Part shown: positions 55,745 through 64,000 of the stretch, piece by piece | How the letters are laid out: the number at the start of each line of letters is the position of its first letter | Position numbering within the stretch: position 1 is the first letter of the stretch | From: Eretmocerus hayati | Lineage: Eukaryota > Arthropoda > Insecta > Hymenoptera > Aphelinidae | Direction: 5' to 3' | Assembly (NCBI GenBank): GCA_029851415.1 | Contig: CM056743.1 | Coordinates: 71,879,186-71,943,185 of the forward strand | DNA length: 64,000 nucleotides | Program-made: the position numbers and the translations under genes | The notes under the pieces: model-generated | The model's input: the letters and a program-made list of their open reading frames with translations, nothing else | The model's database searches: none | Told to the model about the DNA's origin: nothing

Positions 55745-55803
55745 GAATTATTCTTGTAATCGATCCTGGAGAAGGTTGCGAGGATCGATTACAAGGATAA
55801 TTC
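55745..55803. ncRNA. 23-bp hairpin, small-RNA-like (speculative)
   Basis: GAATTATTCTTGTAATCGAT at 55745-55764 (stem to 55767) pairs with 55781-55803 (AGGATCGATTACAAGGATAA...), with a single G:T wobble and a 13-base loop. The size is compatible with a small-RNA precursor or a minimal MITE. No flanking context supports expression. Confidence 0.25.
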
Positions 55804-55829
55804 CATTGTGAAAGAAGTAGAAGTTTTGA

Positions 55830-56800
55830 ATCAATCGATTTGAAATTTTTGGAGTATTTTCAATCTAATCGATTTGCCCATTGGAGTTTCCACATCATAG
55901 GCATCGGAATAAGGTTATTTGATGATCGAGAGAATTTAGAAGCTCTTCCAAGAATTTTGAGAGCCAAATATCACGATCATGCTCACTCTTTTTTGAAGAG
56001 GAATACGACTCCCAAGGCTATCTGTACACATTTTTTGAAAAATTTCCTTCACAATCGATCTGCCTTTCGAAGTTTAATATTATAGGCTCCAGATCAGGAT
56101 CTTTTGATGATCAAAAGGATGAGTAGAAGAAATGTCTATGAATATTGAGAGCCGATTGAGCTCAACTCTTTTCTTGAAAGGAATACGAATTTCGAAGCCA
56201 TCGGTATGAAATTTTTGGAGAATTTTCAATTCAATAGATTCTTCCATTTGAGGCGATGCGATCGCCGTGCAAGCTGATTTTTCTTCACAAAACTTCCAAA
56301 ATCCTTCGCAATTTGGGCTAAACGGCGAGTTATACAGGTTTTGTAATCATCTAACTTGGCCTGGATAACTCTTCGTTTAGCCAAAATTGGAAAAGATTTT
56401 GAGATTTTTGTGGACGAAAATGTGCCAATTTGTAAGTCAGAAAGTACCCGCGGGTGACTTATTCTCGTTCATCACCGATAGTCTTGGGATAAGCGAAAAG
56501 TCGCGAGTTATCCACGGCAATTCAGATGATGATACGTAATGAACAACTTGTCTCAAACATCATATCATTAAAATTTTGAGTAACATCTAAATGAAATATA
56601 ACATTCGGGCTGCACGGCGACCACACCACCTAAAGTTCAATATCGTAGGCATCAGAATAAGGCATTCCAATCATCAAAAGGATAATGAAAAACCGTTTAT
56701 GAATCTTGAGAGATATTCGATGCGATCGAGTGCATGTTCCCTCGAGGAAAATCCGAGTTTCGAGGCCTTCTGTGTACAATTTTACCAAGCTCTTTCGATT
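55830..56800 (+). repeat. ~180-200-bp monomers, left part of element C
   Basis: The ATTTTGAGAGCC landmark occurs near 55955 and 56138, with a diverged copy near 56702. Each monomer also contains GATGATCRARAGGAT, CGAGTTTCGAGGCCATC and TTCAATCTAATCGATTTGCC. A non-repeat block (56250-56580) with GCGATCGC interrupts the series. Confidence 0.7.
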
Positions 56801-56869
56801 AAATGAATTTTTCGATCCGCTTATCATCACTCACGTATCGGGAAAAGGAACTACAACAATTGAAACTAT

Positions 56870-58365
56870 TCAATTTTGACTTGGAAATGAAATTCTGGGA
56901 ATACTCCTTGGGTCGAGCGCAAGCCCGCTTCCATGCGTCATTTTTGAAAAAAAAAACGTCCTGAAGAGTGAAATGTAACGGCCTTCGGCCCGGGTTCTTC
57001 ATGTTTTCAAGAGGAGTTAGGGTGAAGATGGCTTTCGAGATGGAAAATTTGAAACTTTCTGTCGGGACATGCAGCATGTGGCCTATAGGACTGTCGCGCA
57101 GGTTAGCAGGTCGCGGAGGTGGTACCACTGCATTATAGCTCACTAAACCTCGTCTGCTTGCGCAAATTGACTGAAATTTGGATTTTCCGCGCAGGCGTAA
57201 GAATGCCAATTCTCGGCGGGTGTCGATGTGGTCCTCTGTCGGTCCTCGGCGAGTGTCGATCTGGTCCCGTACGGGTCCTCTCTGAGTGTCGATGGGGTCC
57301 CATACCGATCTTCGGCGAGTGTCGATCTGGTCTCGTACCGGTTCTCGGCGAGTGTCGATGGGGTCCCATACTGGTTATCAGGGAGTGTCGATGGGGTCCT
57401 CTAACGGTCATCGTCGAGTATCAATGTGGTCCCAATCCGGATCATCAGCGAGTGTCGATGTAGTCCCCTACCGGTCCTTGGCGAGTGTCGATGTGGTCCT
57501 GTCCCGGTCCTTGGCGAGTGTCGATCTGGTCTCGTGCCAGCCCTCGGCGAGTTTCTATCTAGTCCCGTACCAGTCATCGGCGGGTGTCGATGGGATCCTG
57601 TACCGGTCATCGGTGAGTGTCGATGTGGTCCTGTAATGGTCCTCGTCGAGTATCGCTGTGGTCACATTCCGCATCCTCGGCGAGTAGCGATCTGATCTCG
57701 TACCGGTCCTCAGCGAGTGTCGATCTAGTCCCGTACCGGTCATCGGCGAGTATCAATCTGACCCTGTACCAGTTCTCGGCGAGTGTCGATCTAGTCTCGT
57801 ACCGGTACTTGGCGAATGTCGGTACAGAATCAAAATTAGACTGTTCGAGTACCGGTACAAGACAAGATTGATACTCGCCGATGACCGGTATAGGACCCCA
57901 TCGACACTCGCCGAGGACCGGTATGGGATCCCATCGACACTTGACGAGAACCGGTACAAGACCAGATCGACACCCGCCGAAGAACGCTACGAGACCAGAT
58001 CGACACCCACCGAGAATAGGCATTCTTACGCTTGCGTGAAAAATCCAAATTTCAGTCAACTTGCGCAAGCAGACGCGGTTGAGTGAGGTATAATGCGGTG
58101 GTACCACCTCCGCGACCTGCTGAACTACGCGACAGTCCTATAGGCCACAAGCTGCATTACCGATAGAAAGTTTCAAATTTTCTATCTCAGAAGCCATCTT
58201 CACCCGAACATCTCTCGGTCGTCCCCGAAAACAACAAGAACCCGGGCCGAAGACGGTTACATTTCACTCTTTGGGACGTTTTTCCCCAAAAATGCTGCAT
58301 GGAAGCAGGTTCGTGCACGAACCAAGTAGTATTTCCAGGATTTTATTTTCAAGTCAGAATGAGAC
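56870..58365. mobile_element. Nested foldback with 33-bp minisatellite
   Basis: The left arm (~56873-57225) is mirrored by ~57960-58362: TTTTGACTTGGAAATG, GGCCTTCGGCCCGGGTTCTT, GGTCGCGGAGGTGGTACCAC, CTTACGCCTGCGCGG-type blocks. The tandem array occupies the centre. It is embedded between monomers of element C. The GGGCCGAAG-type block and the GTGGTACCAC palindrome make it easy to search for elsewhere. Confidence 0.8.
57205..57835 (+). repeat. 33-bp minisatellite, ~19 units
   Basis: Unit GAGTGTCGATCTGGTCCCGT followed by ACCGGTCCTCGGC, period 33, with variants at CTGG/GGGG/GTGG. After a short turn (57836-57855) about five units appear in the opposite orientation (57856-58015). Because 33 is divisible by three, all frames on both strands give long repetitive ORFs; none is considered coding. 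Confidence 0.9.
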
Positions 58366-58489
58366 TTAACCACAAGATGAACTGGAAATTATAAGCTTTT
58401 GGCGAAACGTCTCTTGAATCACGTATTTGAGACTCAGCTTACGACTTAGCCTCATCCTTACTCTTTCTTTCACTCTCTACCTTTCTTTC

Positions 58490-59940
58490 GTTGATGAATT
58501 TTGAGAGCCATTCCATTCTATCGAGCTCGACTCACCCTTGAAGGAATATGAGTTTCGATGCCATACTTTCAAAATTTCCATACAGTTCGCAATCTAATTG
58601 ATTTGCTTATCGAAGATCCATATCACGAGCATCGGAATGAGGTATTTTGGTTTTCCAAAACGATACAAACAATCGTCTATGAATTTTGAGGCCCATTTGA
58701 TGCAATCAAGCCCATCTCATTCTCAGAAGAAAGACAAATTTCGAGGCAATCAGTTTAAAATTTTCAAAGGATTTTCGGTAAGGACGACTTGTTTGATTGA
58801 CAACTGCTATCAGAGACTCCTGACGGAGGTAAATCGATGATCGAGAAGATAAAACAAGATATCTATGAATTTTTGAGAGCCAAATCATGGAAAGTCATAT
58901 TCTTTATTGGTGAAAAATACGAATATCGAGGCCAATATTCTATAATCTTCGAACAATCTTCGATTCGATCGATTCGCCTTACAGGATTTCTATATCATAG
59001 ACATCATGATCGGGCATACCACTAACCAAGAGAATGAAGAAACGTGAATTTTGAGAGCTAAATGATGCGATGGAGTTCATTCTTCTTCGAAAGAGTATAC
59101 GAGTTTCAAGGCCATTGTCTTGAAGTTTCTAAAGAAATTTCAGTCTAATTGATTTGCCTGTTGAATTTCAATATCGTATACATTCATTACTATGGGCATC
59201 AAAATAAGGTATTTTGATGATAAAAGGAATGAAAAACACCATCCATGGATTTTGAGAGCCATTGGTTGTGATCGAGCTCAACTCATTCTCCAAGGAGATC
59301 CGAGATCGAGGCCATCGGTTGTAATTTCCAAAAGAGTTTTAATCAGACTTCCGGATTGACAATTGATATCATAGCCATCAGGATAAGGTGTTTCGATGAT
59401 CAAGATAATGGAGGAAAAGTGTCAATGAATTCTGAAGGCTAAATTATACGATCCATCTCGTTCCTTTTTCATGAAAATATGAGTTCCGAGGCCAACTTTT
59501 CCCAAGTTTCGATTACTTTTCAGCTCAATCGATTTGACTTATCAGAATTCAATATCATAGGCTCCAAGATGAGGTATTTCGACAATCAAAAGGACAAAAA
59601 ACCGTCTATGAGTTTTAAAAGTCGTGTGACGCTATTGAACTCAGCTCATTATCAAGAGAAATACAAGTTTCGAGGCCATCGGATAGAAATTATTAAAAAA
59701 TTTGCAATCCAGTCGATTTGCCCATTGAAGTTGAATATCATAGGCGTCAGAACGAGGTATTTCGATAGTAAAAAGGATTAAAAATTCGGCTAAGAATTTT
59801 GAGAGCCTTTTGATGCATACGACCTCAACTCATCCTCAGAAGACATGGGAGTTTCGTGGACATGAGTTCACAATGTTTGACGTGAATCCAATCGAATTGA
59901 TTTGCCTCATTGACGTTTGATATCATATTACGCAGCAAAA
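58490..59940 (+). repeat. ~180-200-bp monomers, right part of element C
   Basis: The landmark ATTTTGAGAGCC or variants recur near 58498, 58686, 58869, 59048, 59250, 59430, 59607 and 59797, intervals 177-202 bp. Accompanying words are AATATCATAGGCATCAGAATA, GGTATTTYGATGATC and CTCAACTCATTCTC. Divergence between units is high, suggesting an old array. Confidence 0.8.
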
Positions 59941-60466
59941 TGAGGTATTTCAAAGATTAATCAGAATTCAGAATACAGGCTCCCAGCCCAGACACGTGTA
60001 CGTCGCTGTGAGGTTAAGGCAAACTCCACGTGGCTGTAGCGAGAGAAACTCTGATGATTCACTCACATCACATAGACGGCAGGCAATTACACTGATTAAT
60101 CATGGATGTAATTGCTTCTACTCGTCAACGGTCGCTCAAAAATGAACGCTCACAGCAAACACGAATTTTCTTGATTGCCAGCAGCAGACGAGCAGCAGAC
60201 GCACGCCGATGCAAAAATAACAACAATAGCGTTACAGGCGTTACAAAAAACGTTACGATTTGCACATAAAATTCACTTTTTGATAATTTCAGAGGAGATA
60301 ATGCAACAAATAGGACTCGGAAAGAAGCATTTTCGACTCAAAATGCCACGATCTTTCCAATGCACATGTTTAAATTCCGCTCCGATCGATATTTGCTGAA
60401 ATAGAAATGACATGCTCACAAAAATTAATTCATAAATCAGAACTTAAGAGAGATATCGCAATTCTG

Positions 60467-60751
60467 GCTTCGCCAATTGATTCCTCCAAAACCAATACCA
60501 AGTTCTTAATGCATCATACTCCTATCAGATGAGTATATCCTACCCAGGAGAAATGAGGGATCAATTCAGTATACAAGTGAACTCGATTCTTGGTGAAGAG
60601 GTCTTACTTTCTTCTCAGGTTTCCCTCCTCCGGTCATGATGATATTGATCATCATTCATTCATTTGAAGGATTCTCTCTGACACGCCCCCCCCCCCAAAA
60701 AAAAAGTCATTTCGAAGCAAAAAATTTACTCTCAAGGTTTTGTTAGCGTAG
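60467..60751. other. Unassigned spacer with poly-C/poly-A tract
   Basis: No gene or repeat partner was seen. A C13A9 tract lies at about 60687-60708. Confidence 0.35.
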
Positions 60752-62019
60752 AATCAGGCTGTAAGGATCGCAAAGACAATTCGTGAGACACCATTCTGTG
60801 GTGCAGAGGAATCAGCGGGAAAAGAAATTTTTCTCCGGATTTTCTTCTCTCCGGTGAAGTTATTCCAAGTTCACCCTCCAATTGCAAAATATTCGAATAT
60901 TCCAAGGAGACGTAGCTTGACATTATTCTGTTCCACTATCTAATCCCTAAATCCCTCCCATTGTATCTGAGGATTCACTAACCTTGCCGCTAATAACTAC
61001 GGCATTAATTTCATTCTCGGAGGAGTGTCATTTCAAGTAATGATTATGTCCTTGTATTACGATTATATGAATTATATAATTGACGAATAATATGTTATAT
61101 GTTCATTCTTTTATGAATCATTCGTGATTCTTCCAAAAACATAATGAACATTTTCTTCATATTGATATCTGTGGGCACGGCTTATATTAATAAATAAATA
61201 GGAAGCCGAAGTAGTTACTCATTGTACCTCATATAGAGAAAGAACTGACTCCCTTTGTCAGTCTTGGAACATCATTCGATGAGACTAGTTACTTGCTTCG
61301 ATGATCGGAGCTAGTATAGTATGATCAACATTTACCATCACCGTTAGTCTTATCAAACATGGGCTCTGAACATGAATGATAACCAGTTGTGTCCAAATAC
61401 CTTGAAGTATTTGATTGTTCTCAACTTATGAAAAAGTAGCACGTATGCAGACAGTTCATCTTGCGCAAGAAACTCTAGAAAATTCAATATTTGATGTTTC
61501 AAATATAATATTTTCAATGTTTAATAAGACTAACGGTGATGGTAGATGTTGATCATACTATACTAGCTCCGATCATCGAAGCAAGTAACTAGTCTCATCG
61601 AATGATGTTCCAAGGTGACAAAGTGAGTCAGTTTTTCCTTTGTACGAAGTATAAGTTAAAAAAATGTAAATCATAAACGTATTAATCGTCAATCATATAA
61701 TTCATATGATCGTAATACAAGGACATCATCATTACTTGAAATGCCACTCTTCCGAGAATGAGAGTAATGACGTAGTTATTGACGGCTAGGTTAGTGAATC
61801 CACAGATACAATAAGAGGGATCTAGAAATCAGATAGTGGAACAAAATGATGTCAAGCTACGTCTCCTCGGAATATTTGATATTTCGCAAACGGAGGGTGA
61901 ACTTGGAATAACTTTACCGGAAAAAAGAAAATCCGGAGAATACTTCCTTTTCCCGCTAGCTCCTCTGCACCACAGAATGGTGTCTTACGAATTGTCTTTG
62001 CAATCCATACAGCCTGATT
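60752..62019. mobile_element. Foldback element with unequal arms
   Basis: AATCAGGCTGTA at the left is mirrored by ACAGCCTGATT at 62010-62019. The arms are about 60752-61364 and 61512-62019. The left arm is ~100-170 bp longer because it carries extra sequence between 61090 and 61230 that has no counterpart. ORFs 60732-60923 (minus) and 61836-62024 (plus) are the same peptide read from the two arms and are not independent genes. Confidence 0.8.
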
Positions 62020-62023
62020 ATTA

Positions 62024-62861
62024 GGGTGGGCCGAAAATCCATTCTTCTCCGGAATCGCTTCGCGCTAGTGAAATTTCACTGTCTTTTGATGAGAAAATAC
62101 GGAAATCTTCTCGCTGCATGCTTGAGAATGAGTTTTTTAGGTGGAGCAAGAGCCTCGAAGATCGAGAGAAATGGAGAGAAACGTGTTTTTCGGACCTTTT
62201 TTGCTACTGTTTCGCATGAAACTTCGGTGATACTCCACATTTTGATACGAGCTTCAGCTAATCTTAAAGCTTGGTCCAAAACCAATAAAATGAGCTAAGG
62301 TACGTTCTATTTGAGTAAAGTGGACCAAAGTTGTTGTAAATCTACGGAAGATGGTTTTCCGACCTTTTTCTTACGTTTTTCATCCGCACCCAGAGATAGG
62401 ATATTGGGTTGCGGTTAAACTTTCTGGGGAAGAAATATGTTGTAGAGCGGAAAATTCTGACCAAAAAGTTCAATGGACCCGAAGCCAGATAATGGACCAT
62501 TTTTTCGCAATTAATTAATCAAGGATCGAAAAATGGTAGGTTATGAGGTTATCCACAACAATAACAACACCACGTGCTTGATATACCGCAGCGGTCGAAT
62601 TCAGGCAACGTTTTCGGATAGTTTCATGTGGAACGCGCATTTCCTCCAGGATATCGAGATGATTGATTTGAAAATCTTGCCAAAAATTAGCTGGGAAATG
62701 TAAGCAAAGGAAAACTGCCTCACCAAGCATCCACGATGACATCGCATTCATAGTAGCGAGAAATCGTAACTGAATCAACACTTGTCATGGGCAGCCTCAG
62801 GAAGCGGGTTGGAGAACTTGAGAGATGACAATATTTTTCATTTTATGGGCATTTTCAGATT
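62024..62861. other. Unassigned sequence beginning AGGGTGGGCCG
   Basis: Starts directly after the preceding palindrome with GGGTGGGCCGAAAATCC. ORFs 62026-62298 and 62515-62781 show no family signature. It could be a fragment of another DNA transposon, but I see no matching right end. Confidence 0.35.
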
Positions 62862-63150
62862 GCTGAACAGGAATATGATATCAGCCAGCCTCTGAATTTG
62901 ATTGCGGGGTGTAGGAGAGGCATACCGTGGATTGAGTTGAAAGAGTTGGGAAATCGTGCTTTTTAGGATATTCCGAGGTCGCTGAACACGAGTCTGGTAT
63001 CAACCAGCCTCTAAATACGACTGCGTGGACGGGTGCGAGGGTGTAGGTGCGCGATGACCTATATTGTGTTGGAAGATTCGAGATATGGTGTTTTGGAGGT
63101 ATTTCGAGGTCGCCGAATACAAATCTGGCATCAGCCAGTGTCCACGTCTA
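62862..63150 (+). repeat. Three ~120-130-bp tandem units
   Basis: CTGAACAGGAATATGATATC near 62862, CTGAACACGAGTCTGGTATC near 62982 and CCGAATACAAATCTGGCATC near 63112, each followed by AGCCAG/ACCAGCCTCTRAAT. Spacing 120 and 130 bp. Each unit also has a TTTTAGGA/TTTTGGAGG-TATTYCGAGGTCG lead-in. Confidence 0.75.
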
Positions 63151-63327
63151 GTTGTGTACACGCAATACAGTGAGTGACGGTCAAAACCGTCCCGTGGCGC
63201 TGGTGCGGAGCAGCGCTCCGTGTCGCTGGTAATTTGCGCGCCCAAGTGCTGCTTTCGAGCGGACCCAGGTGCTAGAAAATTCATGCACTTTTCGCGGTCG
63301 ACGCGTTGTGCTTCTCTTCCACCGAAT

Positions 63328-63694
63328 AGATCTTTTAAGTATATATAGTTGTAGTCTCGGGGTGCACTAGATGGCTAGCGCATGTGTGCGATCAAAGTTA
63401 CATTGTTCAGGTTTGTGAAATATGTAGCCTGCCTATTTTTTTCAAATATTCAATGCAGGTGTGGAACAATTACTCATTTCCATTCCTAGGATCAAATGTG
63501 GCAGGTGAATCCGTAATATCTGGATACCGTACTTGGTTCTAGGGATGAAAATGAGTAATTGTTTCAAACCTGAATTAAATATCTGGAAGAAATAGGCAGG
63601 CTACATATTTCACAAACTTGAACGATGTAACTTTGATCGCACACATGCGATCTCGTGCACGACGAGACTACAACTATTTATACTCAAAAGATCT
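63328..63694. mobile_element. 367-bp palindromic MITE
   Basis: AGATCTTTTAAGTATATATA at the left, with TTATACTCAAAAGATCT at the right. The arms run ~63328-63500 and ~63530-63694 (GTTGTAGTCTCG, GATCAAAGTTACATTGTTCA, AGCCTGCCTATTT, ACAATTACTCATTT). The loop is CCGTAATATCTGGATACCG. No clear target duplication was seen. Confidence 0.8.
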
Positions 63695-64000
63695 ATGCGG
63701 GTTCTGAAAACACTAGAACACCATCTCACGCAATGAAACTATCGCATGCTTTCCAGCAGGTATTTAAAGATTGCCGCTGGTATGTTATATGGTCAGTTTT
63801 CACCGGAAAACACTCGAAAATCGTAGAATCATTATGTAAGATTGAATAGAAATGTTATGTGAGATGAGAATTATGTAAGATCGATAGTTTAATGTACAAA
63901 TATCCTTCATGACACATGTACCGTACAAATGTCCTGTGAATTCTAGTTGGTAGAAAAGCTCCAGTTCTCTCCTCAGATTTTCTATAGTGTGAAAAGTTGA
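63695..64000. other. Unassigned right edge
   Basis: No gene or repeat is supported. A TATGTGAGATGAGAATTATG / TATGTAAGATYGA motif recurs at short intervals (63835-63885), a minor local repetition. Confidence 0.35.

Larger units (their letters stand above)
55077..60466. mobile_element. 5.4-kb foldback element C
   Basis: The ends CAGAATTGCGATATCTCT and AGAGATATCGCAATTCTG head inverted arms of about 520-555 bp (55077-55632 and 59943-60466). Paired blocks are ATGACATGCT/AGCATGTCAT, TAACGTTTTTTGTAACGCC and TGATTAATCATGGATGTAATTG. The interior consists of ~180-200-bp monomers interrupted by a second foldback at 56870-58365. No transposase was found. A flanking duplication could not be defined. Confidence 0.8.

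Noticed and set aside
57119..57871. Serine/valine-rich and HRHSPRTGTG-type repetitive proteins
   Set aside because: Produced by a 33-bp tandem repeat whose period is divisible by three, open in all frames on both strands.
57205..58015. CRISPR array
   Set aside because: Direct 33-bp tandem units without unique spacers, in a eukaryotic transposon context.
62515..62781. Transposase fragment on the minus strand
   Set aside because: 88 codons without any motif I can assign; similarity to a known family would be a guess.

Overview
The window is a gene-poor, transposon- and satellite-packed stretch of a eukaryotic nuclear genome, almost certainly an insect or other arthropod. The evidence is an R1-clade-like non-LTR retrotransposon with an intact endonuclease/reverse transcriptase ORF, a BEL/Pao gag-protease, a hAT-like transposase, a Ty3/Gypsy pol fragment, and no bacterial-style gene packing. 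I could not support a single host protein gene. The organism below arthropod level is not resolvable from this sequence.

Layout. 1-3013: a foldback element running off the left edge, then diverged dispersed repeats. 3016-25946: a 22.9-kb unit bounded by ~620-bp inverted arms with a TA on each side. Inside it is a second, inner pair of inverted arms (3637-6600 and 13937-15601) that has been hit by several small elements. For four nested insertions in this unit (4254, 4733, 12483, 14364) the inverted partner still shows the pre-insertion site. A CGCGTACGCG-rich array (6890-7975) and a 9-bp-TSD foldback MITE (10267-10957) lie between the arms. 15602-23579 (FB-A) and 27817-36423 (FB-B) are two ~8-kb foldback-type elements in opposite orientation. 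They share the terminus CCCTGCTGCAAGAGATGGAT and are built from ~140-bp and ~94-bp ATCCGGAT-type satellite monomers around a short TATA/initiator unit. FB-A carries a 5'-truncated LINE; FB-B carries a 2.8-kb TTAA-flanked element.

36489-40230 is a decayed BEL/Pao element. 41387-54165 is a head-to-tail pair of R1-like LINEs. Both start at the same base immediately after a GATAGATAGAT tract, which suggests (GATA)n target specificity. Copy 1 has an intact ORF2 and an ORF1 broken by a single-base shift. Copy 2 is degenerate and is interrupted by a solo LTR (47365-47705) and a 4.1-kb hAT-like transposon (49743-53862). It ends against a Gypsy fragment and a GC-rich foldback. 55077-60466 is another foldback element, with ~180-200-bp monomers and a nested foldback carrying 33-bp minisatellites. 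Two further palindromes (60752-62019, 63328-63694) close the window.

The genes here do not form a pathway. The theme is nested inverted repeats: most of the sequence can fold on itself at scales from 20 bp to 23 kb. That makes it a plausible source of double-stranded RNA and of assembly artefacts. The most unusual content is the FB-A/FB-B family, the 23-kb inverted-repeat unit, and the GATA-associated LINE pair.
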